A stretch of DNA of 64,000 bases from Streptomyces sp. NBC_01591 (GCF_035918155.1 NZ_CP109327.1:186001-250000), one strand, 5' to 3'. Positions 18,356-26,925 are shown, counted from the first letter of the stretch. Notes: generated from the letters alone by a model not told the origin. Program-made: numbers and translations.

Positions 18356-18546
18356 ACGGCCAGGACGCAGGACCCGAGAAGGGGCCGGGATTCGATGGGG
18401 ATCCGGGTCCATCTCTGGCCCAGACTAGCCGCCAGGGTAGGTCCGGAGCGCCGCAGGCGTAACCCAGCCACCGAAGGCGCCGCCGCGTATCTCGCTCTCC
18501 GTTGGCCTCACCACCGAAACCGACTACCTGAGGGGAACCACACCTG

Positions 18547-19018
18547 ATGTCCATATGGCCTTCGATCGTTGCTGTACTCGGTACCCTCGCCGGTGCTCTG
18601 ACCGCCGGACTCCTCCAGCACCGTTCGGCACGCTCCGCACGCGCCGAGGAGCGTGCCGACAGCCACCGTCAGGATCAGCGGCGCCGTCACCGACTTCGCG
18701 GCCGCCCTGGACGCGCACCGCTCGGCGATGTTCCATCGGGAGCGTCTGGCCCTGGCCGAGGCAGGCACCGAGCACCAGTTGGAGGCCCAGACGAGATCCC
18801 ACGACACCCGGGCGGCAATCACCGCGCCCCACATCCGCCTTCAGGTCCTGGTCCCCGGGCTGGTCGGCCCCGCCCAGCAGGCCGCAGATGCCACGTACGC
18901 GCTGCGCAAGGCCATCGACCGGACCGAGCTGGACGCCCGGCGGCATGCGGCGAAGGAAGCATCCGTCGCCTTTATCGCCGCGGCCGCCACGCTGCTGAGT
19001 CCAACGGCCGCTGACTGA
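18547..19018 (+). pseudogene. Small membrane-anchored hypothetical, single frameshift
   Basis: ATG at 18547 gives an N-terminal membrane segment (MSIWPSIVAVLGTLAGALTA) and a basic stretch. After about 18675 the coding moves to another frame: VTDFAAALDAHRSAMFHRER, LVPGLVGPAQQAADATYALR, EASVAFIAAAATLLSPTAAD, stop at 19018. Joined, they give a typical short TM plus helical protein of about 155 aa, a common Streptomyces type of unknown role. The shift could be a real lesion or a sequencing error. An alternative in-frame start for the second half (GTG 18653) would lose the membrane anchor. Confidence 0.6.
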
Positions 19019-19203
19019 GGGTGACCGCTGCCAGCGTTCTGGCGCTCTGTGCGCCGCGTCGCGGTGAACGCCGAGGCACCGGCGCGCGCGGCCCCGCCGA
19101 CGCGCGAGAGGGGACTGGCCGGCCGCCGATCCCCGAGGCGCTCCGCCCTCCATTTCGGCAGTTCGGGCGGCAGGGGGTACGCAGAGGGGATGTCAGCACC
19201 CCG

Positions 19204-19225
19204 ACCATGCCTTTACAGGCATGGT
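19204..19225. terminator. Perfect 9-bp hairpin in a gene-poor stretch
   Basis: ACCATGCCT-TTAC-AGGCATGGT, a perfect 9-bp stem with a 4-base loop, in the 19019-19422 gap. It could terminate leftover transcription from 18547 or be an operator; no T tract. The rest of the gap holds only the tandem repeat listed next. Confidence 0.45.
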
Positions 19226-19270
19226 GACCTGCATAAACACATGACGTCCCGGAGAGAGGGGTCAACAGAT

Positions 19271-19306
19271 AGTGCAATAGAAGGCGCAAGAGATAGCGCA
19301 ATAGAT
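19271..19306 (+). repeat. Three tandem 12-bp repeats upstream of GNAT gene
   Basis: Units AGTGCAATAGAA, GGCGCAAGAGAT and AGCGCAATAGAT follow each other with exact 12-bp period (consensus RGYGCAAKAGAW). They lie about 115 bp before the acetyltransferase start. Tandem spacing near one helical turn is typical of a regulator binding array; the regulator is unknown. Confidence 0.55.
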
Positions 19307-19422
19307 CTCTGGGTCGAACTGGTGGCTCTGTACGCGAGAACCGGCTCTGGTCCACTTCTTGTGGTGCGTTCACGCTCGGTGATATGGCTGAGACTGCGTC
19401 GGTTCGGTTGACGCTGAGATCT

Positions 19423-19941
19423 ATGCTCGGACACATGATCGAGACTGAGCGGTTGCTCCTGCGACCTCTTCGTGTGTCTGACCTCGACGTTTTCGTCGAG
19501 CTTCATGCTGACCCGCTGGTCAACCGCTTCGTCGGAGCCTTCTCGCGTCAACAAGCGCTGGAACGACTCACTGGGATCGAGCGGCAGTGGGATGAACGAG
19601 GTCATGGTCTGTGCGCCATTGAGCTCAAGTCGAGCGGCGCATTCGTCGGTCGAAGCGGTCTGCAGTACTGGGAACAGTTCGATGAAGTGGAACTGGGTTG
19701 GGCCCTCCGAGCGGATCACTGGGGGCACGGGTATGCGACCGAGGCCGCTCAATCGTGCCTGGACTGGGGTTTCGCCACGCTTGAAAACGACTACTTCACG
19801 GCTCTCATGCGGCCGGGCAACGAGGCATCGGTGAAGGTGGCCGAGCGTCTGGGGTTCTCGCCGCGTCGCGAAGACCAGCTCCAGGGCAGCCCAGCCACGG
19901 TGTATGCCCTGGATCGCCCAGCCAGTCTGCCCTCTCGTTGA
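19423..19941 (+). CDS. GNAT acetyltransferase (RimJ/RimL-like)
   Basis: 172-aa N-acetyltransferase of the Acetyltransf_3 type. It starts MLGHMIETERLLLRPLRVSD (ATG 19423, with a further in-frame ATG at 19435; an upstream ATG at 19384 only adds an unconserved leader). Core motifs: VELGWALRADHWGHGYATEA (acetyl-CoA pyrophosphate loop region), LDWGFATLENDYFTALMRPG and NEASVKVAERLGFSPRRED. Substrate unknown. It stands alone with the 12-bp repeats upstream and a truncated ISL3 transposase convergent on its right. Confidence 0.87.
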   Translation: MLGHMIETERLLLRPLRVSDLDVFVELHADPLVNRFVGAFSRQQALERLTGIERQWDERGHGLCAIELKSSGAFVGRSGLQYWEQFDEVELGWALRADHWGHGYATEAAQSCLDWGFATLENDYFTALMRPGNEASVKVAERLGFSPRREDQLQGSPATVYALDRPASLPSR

Positions 19942-19954
19942 TCCTCCGCATGAG

Positions 19955-20300
19955 TCACGAGAGCAGGACTCTCTTCCTCAACAGGGCGAATCCTGCGCGG
20001 CCGAACATCTGACGCTTGAGCATCTTGATCCGGTTGACATGACCCGCAACGACACCCGAGTTCCACGGTTGTGTGAGGCCAGCGGTGACGGCGTCGAGGT
20101 CGCGTTCGAGGTGCTGAGCGAACCGGCGGAGACTGGGCAACTCGGTGGTGGCGGTGGCCGCTTCGATCCATGTCGGCAGCTGGTCGCCTTGCAGGTGGGT
20201 GAGCATGTGGGCGAAGAAGCGGACATGCTCAGCGAGTGCTGCCATCTCAGGGCAGTTGGCCAGGACGGCCTTGAGCTGGAGCCAGTCGCCCTCGGCAGAT
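19955..20300 (-). pseudogene. C-terminal remnant of an ISL3-family transposase
   Basis: About 110 codons ending with the ISL3 signature: LPTWIEAATATTELPSLRRF, GHVNRIKMLKRQMFGRAGFA, LLRKRVLL, equivalent to the tail of the complete element at 29338. The N-terminal zinc finger and most of the DDE domain are absent. It truncates the small gene downstream of the phosphotransferase, so this scrap marks an old insertion or deletion. Confidence 0.82.
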
Positions 20301-20304
20301 GCCC

Positions 20305-20486
20305 CCACCGCACACCTGCTCAACCATGGCGAACACCTGCTGCACGTGCGGTATCAGCCCTTCAGGCGCAAAGAGCTGTATCTGCGCTACGTACCGATCA
20401 ATTGCCCGCATCACGCCTTCGTGGTCACCCCGAAGATGCCGACTCACCATGGACTTCGGGGCCGGCTGTACCTCGGACACGGTCAT
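20305..20486 (-). pseudogene. 3'-truncated hypothetical gene coupled to the phosphotransferase
   Basis: ATG at 20486 overlaps the TGA of the upstream gene (TGATG), so translation is coupled. About 60 codons look genuine (KSMVSRHLRGDHEGVMRAID, YVAQIQLFAPEGLIPHVQQV, FAMVEQV), then the ISL3 remnant replaces the rest. Family not recognised. Confidence 0.5.
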
Positions 20487-21136
20487 CAGAAATGACGGGC
20501 GGCGGACCCGCCTCCGAAGTGCCCCGCTGCTACAGCCAGCGAGTGAGCCCGAAGAACCGTACGCGCCAGCTCTTGCGCGGGGACCTTGCTGGTATCGACC
20601 TTGAGGTCGTACCTGGCCTCATGGGCATGAACCGTCCGCAGGTGCCCCCTCGCCAGGCCCGCCGAATTGCCCCGTGCCGCCTCCCGCTCCTCCAGCACAT
20701 CGACCGGGCAGTACACCCCAACGAGATAGACCTCTACGCCGGAGAGCGCCTGGAGCCAGTCCTCCAGCAGATCGGGATCCAGCAGCATCTCGTCGACCAC
20801 GACGTTGCAGCCCTTGAGCGCCAGCTTGGCGACCGACGCACAGGCGGCGGCAAGCATCCGGCGGCCGACGTCGCCGTACCGGATGCTGATCAGCTGACGG
20901 CCGTCCTCGTCATGCTCCGACCGGTCGTAGCGGAACCCTTCGAAGCTCAAGTGCCCGCCGCGGGCGCCGGCCCACTTCTCCGGCACCATCGAGAACAGCG
21001 TATCGATGCCCCAGTACAGGTACGGCTCATCGCTTTCTTCCTGGATCGCGCGGGCCAAGGTGGTCTTACCAGCACTTGATGTGCCGTTGAGAAAGATCAC
21101 GTGACCAGGGCGGTCATACTGCACAGAGGCTCCCAT
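20486..21136 (-). CDS. cpt: Chloramphenicol phosphotransferase-like P-loop kinase
   Basis: 216-aa cytoplasmic kinase of the CPT family, which phosphorylates the 3'-OH of chloramphenicol. N-terminal Walker A (VIFLNGTSSAGKTTLARAIQ), WGIDTLFSMVPEKW in the substrate loop region, a conserved CNVVVDEMLLDPDLLEDWL segment and the lid VYCPVDVLEEREAARGNSA. It is longer than the S. venezuelae enzyme (about 178 aa), with extra N- and C-terminal residues. No chloramphenicol biosynthesis gene is nearby, so the true substrate is uncertain. It forms an operon with the truncated gene at 20305. Confidence 0.82.
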   Translation of the reverse strand: MGASVQYDRPGHVIFLNGTSSAGKTTLARAIQEESDEPYLYWGIDTLFSMVPEKWAGARGGHLSFEGFRYDRSEHDEDGRQLISIRYGDVGRRMLAAACASVAKLALKGCNVVVDEMLLDPDLLEDWLQALSGVEVYLVGVYCPVDVLEEREAARGNSAGLARGHLRTVHAHEARYDLKVDTSKVPAQELARTVLRAHSLAVAAGHFGGGSAARHF

Positions 21137-21139
21137 CCA

Positions 21140-21555
21140 ACCAACGTATCGGGCCCGATCAGCGATGGTGCGGCCCTCCGACGCAGGAACCCGGACGAGC
21201 CCGCCTCGGCGCCGCGGTCACCGCTGGAGTAGGTCCAGCGCTCCCCGGGGGGAGTTCCGTGCACCAGGTGTCGGCGTACACCTGCACCTTCGTCCGATGC
21301 GGCATGACGAAGATCGGCACTCACGCTGCGTACGCGACCACAGGAAGTGGACCAGAGCCCGTTCTCACGTACAAAGCCAATCGCGCGGTACTCCACCATC
21401 CGCTGGAGCGGGCGCGGTACCTGCGACTGGTTCAGCGGATGGATCTTCACCCGCGTCCCGCCGTCGGCGTTCAGGCGTCGGCCCAGACGCCACCACACGT
21501 CGCCGGGCAAATACCGGTCAGGGATGTCAGCACACCGGCACGGTGCGGAGCGCAC
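21140..21555 (-). pseudogene. Degraded hypothetical gene
   Basis: Minus-strand coding signal: DIPDRYLPGDVWWRLGRRLN, TRVKIHPLNQSQVPRPLQRM, VEYRAIGFVRENGLWS, then in a shifted frame MPHRTKVQVYADTWCTELPP before PGERWTYS. The frame changes and lack of a stop make it a remnant. Family unknown. Confidence 0.35.
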
Positions 21556-21572
21556 TTCAACTCCTTGACGGT

Positions 21573-21842
21573 TCAGGCCTCGATGTACGCGACGACCACG
21601 ACGGTCCGGAGTGCCGTGACCCAGTACAGAAGCCGGACGCGCTCGACGTCGTCGGCGTACTGGCGCAGCTGGGGGCCGGTGGTGTCGCCGGGGAGCGGTT
21701 CGCCGGCGTCGGGGTCGACGGAGATGACGACCAGGGCGCGGTCTAGGGCGTGGAGTTCGGCTTCACTGGTCAGGTTCTCCAGCTGTTTCGCGGCGGCGTC
21801 GGAGAAGGCGATTCGGGCGCGGCGGCCGTGCTGCGGTGCCAT
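21573..21842 (-). CDS. RelE/ParE-type toxin
   Basis: 89-aa basic protein (ATG 21842): ARIAFSDAAAKQLENLTSEA, ALDRALVVISVDPDAG, GPQLRQYADDVERVRLLYWV and LRTVVVVAYIE. The beta-strand pattern with an Arg-containing DVERVRLLYWV strand and terminal VVVVAYIE resembles the RelE/ParE fold. Its start overlaps the antitoxin stop (TGATG), the standard type II order of antitoxin first. If ParE/RelE-like it would act on gyrase or ribosome-bound mRNA. Confidence 0.72.
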   Translation of the reverse strand: MAPQHGRRARIAFSDAAAKQLENLTSEAELHALDRALVVISVDPDAGEPLPGDTTGPQLRQYADDVERVRLLYWVTALRTVVVVAYIEA

Positions 21843-22078
21843 CAGGCGACGGCCGGGCGCTGGGCGGCGAGCCGGGCGAGGTGTGCCTCGCGCAGTTCCT
21901 CCCAGGGCGTGCAGTCCTCCACCGCGGGCAGGCCGTTGGCAGCGATGTCCTCCAGGACGGCGGCGAGCTGGTCGGCGCTCTCGCGTGTCCTGGCCGCGTA
22001 CACGCGCAACCCGTCGGCGGCGGCGGGGTCCAGCTGCTGCCGGGCTGCGGTGTCGGCGGGGGCCGGCTTCTCGCTCAT
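21842..22078 (-). CDS. Antitoxin partner of the RelE-type toxin
   Basis: 78-aa acidic-to-neutral protein upstream of and overlapping the toxin by one base. Sequence includes AARQQLDPAAADGLRVYAAR, SADQLAAVLEDIAANGLPAV and WEELREAHLARLAAQRPA. No classic ribbon-helix-helix signature is obvious; assignment rests on size, order, overlap and the toxin-like neighbour. Confidence 0.65.
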   Translation of the reverse strand: MSEKPAPADTAARQQLDPAAADGLRVYAARTRESADQLAAVLEDIAANGLPAVEDCTPWEELREAHLARLAAQRPAVA

Positions 22079-22285
22079 CGGGGCCTCCAGGGCGCGGAAC
22101 TGGCTTGTGCCACCACGGTATCGGGCGGGCGCGGGCCTTGGGGACCACTCCGCACCACCCGGCGGAAGCGGGCCGGCCGCGCGTCACATGCCGAGCGAGG
22201 ACTCGATGAGTGGGGCAGGACCCGGCCGTCGGCTGCGTCACCCGCACGAGCGCCAGCGGGGCCAAGCCGAGCCCTGTTGCCCTTG

Positions 22286-22878
22286 CTACTCGGAACGAAG
22301 CAGCATGACCCACATGCGAGGTGTACGGCGCCAGAACGGGCGCTGCTTCGCTTGCCACCTCTTGAACGCTCGCTGCCGGGCGATAAGGGCCGGGTCGGCC
22401 ACGTAGTCGGCCAGTGCCTCGCTTAGGCCGCGCATGCTTCGATCGAGAACCTCACGAAAGGCAAAGAGGTGGAGCTGTAGCTCGACTTCGTGCCCGGGGA
22501 GTCTGTCACCTCGCAGCGCGGCCTGGCAGCAAGCTATGGCGTCTTCGGCCCAAACTGTCCGGACCGATTCGACCGTGTTTTCCGGGGGCGTGGTTATCCA
22601 AAAAGTCTGAAGGCTGGAGGTGGCCTCCAGTACGCGCCGACGTAGCTTCCTATTCCTCAGAAGCGCTGCTTCAGGCGCCAACATCTTGGCAAGGTCGCGG
22701 CCTTGCCTCCCGGTGTCATTGCCCTTCAGATCTCGGAACTCGAACAGTTTGGTTAGCAGTTCACCGATGCGTTCTTCATCGGCGTCCTTGCGCTTGTGCC
22801 TTCGGTCAAGTGCCGTCTGGCCCAGTGACCTACGTATCCGAGGACCGCCCCCAGCACCAACAACACAGCTTCCATCAT
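22286..22878 (-). pseudogene. Membrane-anchored helical hypothetical, apparent frameshift
   Basis: ATG at 22878 begins a membrane segment (MMEAVLLVLGAVLGYVGHW) but that frame stops within 45 codons. In the neighbouring frame strong coding continues (LDRRHKRKDADEERIGELLT, LFEFRDLKGNDTGRQGRDLA, MLAPEAALLRNRKLRRRVLE) to a stop at 22286, with the first in-frame ATG only at 22684. The joined product would be a ~190-aa TM plus coiled protein like 18547. Either a frameshift is present or translation starts at 22684 (132 aa). Confidence 0.5.
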
Positions 22879-23191
22879 GAGACGTAATTATCCAGCCGAG
22901 GATGTTGTCATGTGCATACTCCGCCCCGTTCCGAACGGAGAGGACGAGCTCGCACGCCCCAGACCCTGCCCGGACGAGTTGTGACGCCGTGCTCCGAGTA
23001 GGCGGCGCGGGCCCGTATGCGCCGGTACGGCGAGGTCAACCTCGACATGGCCGTCCGCCTCGATCTCGCCGCGGCCACGCTGCCCAGCCCCCGCACCGCA
23101 GAAGCCGAGTCCAAGGACCGCACCAGCAGCGCCTTGAACCCGGCCCCAAGTTGATCGCCGAGGGAGACCGGCGGAGCGCCTGCCCCAGTGG

Positions 23192-24274
23192 TCAGTTCTC
23201 CAGGCGGACAGGCATCAGTATCGAAAAGGTGTCCTCGGTGTCGGTTCGGCGGATCGCCAGGGGCGCTGTAGGGGCGCCGAACTCCAGAATCAGTTGGTCC
23301 CGGGCTCCGGCGGCGAGGGCATGCAGTAGGAACTCGCGGTTGACGGCGATGTGGTCCTGATCGTCGTCACCGTCTTCGCAGACGGTCACCACGCCGTCGG
23401 CCGCCACCTTAAGCACGCTGAGATCACAGGGCACGCCGTCCTGCTCGCGCACCTCGCTTGCACGGACGGGGCCGGTTTCCACCATCTCCCGGAAAGCCGG
23501 GACATCGACAAGGGCACGGCGCCCTGCTGGCAGGCGGACGAGGCGACGGTAATCAGGAAAGTCGTGATCGAGGCACTGGCCAGCCGCCTGACGGTCCCCC
23601 GTCTCCAAGGCCACGCGGTCACCATCCACAGTGAGTTGAACGGATGCGTCGTCACTCAGCAGCGCCCGCATCGCGTCGGCGAGCGGGGCCGGCACGATGA
23701 TCTGCACACGGGGGCCGCCATGCCCGGTGGTAGCGGCCTGTGCGACAGCCATCCGGTACCGGTCGGTGGCCACGACACGGAGCTCGTCGCCCTCGATGTC
23801 GAACAGGACACCGCTAAGCATCGGCAGCTCGGGGTCGGTGCTGGCGGCGAAGCGGACCGCGTCCAGCGCGGCGGCCAGCTCAGGTGCGAAGACAGCCGAC
23901 CGGACGGTCGTGGTGCGGAGCGAAGTCATGGGGTTCTCCCTGCATTCGAGTAGCGCTCGGATCGTGGAGAACTCATTGCGGGCATCGGACAGCCCGAGTT
24001 CGAGACGACGCAGATGCGCCTGGAGCAGCTTCCGCACCAGGTCGGTGTCCGCACCGGACCATCCGGCCAGTACCAGCCGAATGTCCGCCAACGGCATACC
24101 AGCCCGGCGCAGCCGGGCCAGCAACTGGGACTCCTCAAGCTGCTCAGGGCCGTACCAGCGGTAGCCGCTCACCGGATCCACCCAGGCCGGGACCAGCACG
24201 CCAGCACCGTCGTAGAACCGCAGAGCGCTCACGCTCAGTCCACTGTCCCGGGCCATCTCACCAATACTGCGCAT
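23192..24274 (-). CDS. MerR-type HTH fused to a DNA polymerase III beta-clamp-like domain
   Basis: 360-aa protein. Residues 1-70 are a MerR winged helix (MRSIGEMARDSGLSVSALRF, GYRWYGPEQLEESQLLARLR), followed by a helical linker. Residues ~115-360 match the sliding clamp DnaN: LPMLSGVLFDIEGDELRVVA, TDRYRMAVAQ, DHDFPDYRRLVR, NREFLLHAL, FGAPTAPLAIR and a terminal SILMPVRLEN like the clamp end. The ATG at 24274 is chosen because MRSIGEMAR is the usual MerR start. Such fusions occur in Streptomyces but lack an assigned function. It is monocistronic. Confidence 0.87.
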   Translation of the reverse strand: MRSIGEMARDSGLSVSALRFYDGAGVLVPAWVDPVSGYRWYGPEQLEESQLLARLRRAGMPLADIRLVLAGWSGADTDLVRKLLQAHLRRLELGLSDARNEFSTIRALLECRENPMTSLRTTTVRSAVFAPELAAALDAVRFAASTDPELPMLSGVLFDIEGDELRVVATDRYRMAVAQAATTGHGGPRVQIIVPAPLADAMRALLSDDASVQLTVDGDRVALETGDRQAAGQCLDHDFPDYRRLVRLPAGRRALVDVPAFREMVETGPVRASEVREQDGVPCDLSVLKVAADGVVTVCEDGDDDQDHIAVNREFLLHALAAGARDQLILEFGAPTAPLAIRRTDTEDTFSILMPVRLEN

Positions 24275-24389
24275 CTCGCTCTCCACACCCAGCACTCTGA
24301 GCCCTCCACCAAGTCGAGGGTCAAGGCCCTGTTCTCCCGAAGCTACGGCGAAGTGACAAGTAGCTCTCTGTAGCGGATCTGGGGTGTGC

Positions 24390-25610
24390 TTGTCAGCGTT
24401 TTTGATCTTCTGGGCTCATCGGGGGCCGTGCTCGGCGAGGTTGGTCCGGTCATGACGACCGGAAGGAGTCTGGGGTTGCCCTTGCCGAAAACGTCATCCA
24501 TTGAGGTCATGCGGCATGTCGGTACTCGTGGAGAATGCCGCCGAGGCGATCGCAGCGGTGTATGTCGAGGCGGGCGATCTCGTCCGGATCAGTGATCGGC
24601 GTGGGCAATGGATACAGCGGGCGGGCATTCGCGATGCCCTGATGCGGCCGATGGGAGTTGTAGAACTGTTCGAACGCGCGCAAGGCGTGGAGCAGATGCC
24701 GCTGATTCCAGATCAACGTGCGGTCCAGCAGCTCGCGCCGGCAGGTCTGCACCCACCTCTCCATAATCGAGTTCGTTCTCGGCATCCGGACGCCGCTGAG
24801 CACAACCTCGATGCCCGCATCGGCGAGGATCGCGTCGAACAAGGCGGGGAACTTCCCGTCCCGGTCCCGGATCAAGAACCGCGCCCGGCAGCGTGCGTCC
24901 TCCAGGTCCATGACGAGATTCTTCGCGGCCTGCGCCACCCAGGCGGCGGTCGGGTGTGCCGTGGCGCCCAGAATCCGGATCCGCCGACTGCCGTGCTCGA
25001 TCACTGCGAGCACGTACATCCGTGCCCCGGACAAGGTGACCGTCTCGAAGAAATCGCACGCCAGCAGGGCGTCGGCCTGCGAGCGCAGGAAGCCCGCCCA
25101 CGTACTTGAGCTCCGTTGGGGTGACGGATCGATCCCGGCCTCCCGCAGGATCTCCCAGACCGTGGAGGGGGCCACCGTCACGCCCAGCACCAGCAGCTCG
25201 CCGTGGAGGCGCCGGTAGCCCCACGTGGGATTTTCCCGTGCCAGGCGCAGCACCAGGGCACGGATGGAGCGCACGGTGCGGGGCCGACCCGGGCGCTTCG
25301 GCTTGGACTCGGCGGCGTGGCGGCGGGCGACCAGGTCGCGGTGCCAACGTAGCACCGTGTCCGGCCGGACCAGCAGCCGCAGCCTGCGCAGCACGTCCCG
25401 CGGCAGCCGGTGCAGCAGCGCCGCCAGGAACGCCCGGTCGCTCGGGCTGAACCGCACCTTCTCCTTACCGAGTTGGCGCTCCAGCACCGACAGTTGGTGG
25501 CGCAGGGCGAGGATCTCCACGTCCTTGTCCCGATCGCTCATCGGTAGCAGGCGCAGCATGGCGAACGCGTTCGCCATGCTCAAGTAGGCCAGTCGCAGCA
25601 GCACGGTTGG
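24390..25610 (-). mobile_element. Integrase-core insertion sequence (IS3/IS481-like), ends approximate
   Basis: Encloses a single complete transposase. The left part begins near TGTCAGCGTTTTTGATC (24390), a terminus-like sequence about 115 bp beyond the transposase stop. The right terminus was not recognised; a hydrolase scrap begins within 150 bp, suggesting the right end may be lost. No target duplication could be assigned. Confidence 0.55.
24507..25604 (-). CDS. Integrase-core DDE transposase
   Basis: 365-aa single-ORF transposase. N-terminal part has EILALRHQLSVLERQL and an HTH stretch (LVLRLARENPTWGYRRLHGE). The rve core has the first Asp in LLACDFFETVTLSGARMYVL, the second in FLIRDRDGKFPALFDAIL and the Glu in RTNSIMERWVQTCRRELLDR, then RAFEQFYNSHRPHQGIANAR. 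Long and undamaged, so possibly active. Such single-frame relatives of IS3/IS481 are common in Streptomyces. Confidence 0.9.
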   Translation of the reverse strand: MLLRLAYLSMANAFAMLRLLPMSDRDKDVEILALRHQLSVLERQLGKEKVRFSPSDRAFLAALLHRLPRDVLRRLRLLVRPDTVLRWHRDLVARRHAAESKPKRPGRPRTVRSIRALVLRLARENPTWGYRRLHGELLVLGVTVAPSTVWEILREAGIDPSPQRSSSTWAGFLRSQADALLACDFFETVTLSGARMYVLAVIEHGSRRIRILGATAHPTAAWVAQAAKNLVMDLEDARCRARFLIRDRDGKFPALFDAILADAGIEVVLSGVRMPRTNSIMERWVQTCRRELLDRTLIWNQRHLLHALRAFEQFYNSHRPHQGIANARPLYPLPTPITDPDEIARLDIHRCDRLGGILHEYRHAA

Positions 25611-25744
25611 TCATCATGCCGCGTTGATCGATAGCCGCGCGACGGAGCAGACTCGACCGACCGCGCTCGACATCCCGTACACCCCGCACACCAACTCCGA
25701 CCAGGGCGGATGAGATTATCGGCAAGCGCACTGGCAGCAAGCAC

Positions 25745-25868
25745 CACATCATCGTCGCGCGCAGGCGTGCGGCGTAGTCGAGGTCCTCGTCGCGGAAGCA
25801 GTCGAGTTCGCCAACCGCGATGAAGGTCGGCGACAGCGCGCTGAGATCCGCTGCCTCGGCGAGCAGGC
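25745..25868 (-). pseudogene. Alpha/beta-hydrolase (HSL-type) fragment
   Basis: Forty codons read LSALSPTFIAVGELDCFRDE and DLDYAARLRA, the acid-residue strand and following helix of alpha/beta-hydrolase_3 (acetyl-hydrolase/lipase) proteins, with Asp in GELDCFRDED. Nucleophile and oxyanion parts are absent. The remaining sequence between this scrap and 25610 or 25992 shows no gene. Confidence 0.6.
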
Positions 25869-25991
25869 CATGGCCACTTTGAAGGCTGGCGCCTCCTGCG
25901 GAAGCTCCGCTGCAGCACCAACCGCCTCACGGCGATCGTCCAGGCCCTAATCGCTTGCCCGGTGCGATGTCAACCGCATAAAGTGGTGGAC

Positions 25992-26618
25992 ATGGATGAC
26001 AAGGACGGTCGACGCGGAGGGCGCCAGCGCGCCAAGGCCGACTTCCGCTTCGACGACGCGCGACTGTGCTTCGCCTTCGCCGCCACCCTGGCCGACCGCG
26101 GCACGGACACGCCCTTCGAACGGCTGGCCCGGCCAGAGGACCTGGGCCGCTGGAGCGTGGAGAGCGGCTGCACCACGGTGGCGCCGGTCTGCATCGAAGC
26201 CGACCTGGACCACGCCAGACGACTACGCGAGGCGATCCAGCGGACGGGCCAAGCCCTGGCGGACGAAGCCCCGCCCGCCCGCGAGGACATCGCGCTAATC
26301 AACAGCGCGGCCGCCGAGCCCCCCTCAGTGCCCGAACTCTCGGCCGACGCGGCCTCCGCGCGCTGGCACGGGGACAGGGCCGCAGCGGTGCTCTCCATGG
26401 TCGCGCGGGATCTGATCGAGCTCTGCCACACGGAACACCGCACACGCGTCCGCATCTGCGGAAACCCCGCGTGCAGCACACCATTCGTCGACACCTCCCG
26501 CGCGGGCGCCCGCCGCTGGTGCTCGATGAAGACCTGCGGCGCCCTCGCCAAGAAGCGCACCTACCGAGCCAGGACGCAAACACCCGCCGACGGCGAGCAG
26601 GCCCGCCCCAAAGGTTGA
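25992..26618 (+). CDS. CGNR-type zinc-finger (ABATE) regulator-like protein
   Basis: 208-aa protein (ATG 25992; the upstream frame adds only a short leader). The N-terminal ABATE-like domain (FRFDDARLCFAFAATLADRG, RPEDLGRWSVESG) is followed by a C-terminal zinc finger: RVRICGNPACSTPFVDTSRA, GARRWCSMKTCGALAKKRTY. The four Cys are present, but the family-naming CGNR tetrad reads CGAL here. These proteins are thought to be stress-related transcription regulators. It is preceded by a hydrolase scrap and followed by a small ORF, apparently unlinked. Confidence 0.8.
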   Translation: MDDKDGRRGGRQRAKADFRFDDARLCFAFAATLADRGTDTPFERLARPEDLGRWSVESGCTTVAPVCIEADLDHARRLREAIQRTGQALADEAPPAREDIALINSAAAEPPSVPELSADAASARWHGDRAAAVLSMVARDLIELCHTEHRTRVRICGNPACSTPFVDTSRAGARRWCSMKTCGALAKKRTYRARTQTPADGEQARPKG

Positions 26619-26748
26619 TCACCGAGCCTCGGCGCCCCTGCCCGCACCCGAAAGGAAAACTCGGCCGGACGCGAATCCCCTCGGGTCCTCTCTGTCTCTT
26701 ATCCGTGTACCGGCCGAACAGCCCGGCAAAAGCCGGCAGGAAGCACCA

Positions 26749-26898
26749 ATGGTGGTCACTGTTCTCGTAGTGATCGGGGTCCTGCTCGTGGGCGCGTGCA
26801 GCCGGCACCTGATGCGGGGCTGCGGGTGGCAGGAGGTCTTCCGGTGGGGCGGGGGCCGGGCCGAGCCGGGGCGGCGGGGACTCCGAACCTCAGTCTGA
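26749..26898 (+). CDS. Small putative lipoprotein or membrane peptide
   Basis: 49 codons with ATG 26749 preceded by GGCAGGAAG at good distance. N-terminus MVVTVLVVIGVLLVGACSRH is hydrophobic and ends in a lipobox-like LVGAC; the remainder is Gly/Arg-rich. It lies between the CGNR gene and the convergent MFS gene. Small size makes it tentative. Confidence 0.4.
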   Translation: MVVTVLVVIGVLLVGACSRHLMRGCGWQEVFRWGGGRAEPGRRGLRTSV

Positions 26899-26925
26899 AA
26901 CGATCAGTTAGCGGCTCAGCGGGCT

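Noticed and set aside
15437..18412. 991-codon minus-strand frame
   Set aside because: Spans the protease gene out of frame and is antisense to helicase copy B; it exists only because of GC-rich codon bias.
19257..19310. 12-bp repeats as a CRISPR or minisatellite
   Set aside because: Only three units, no spacers; better explained as a binding-site array.
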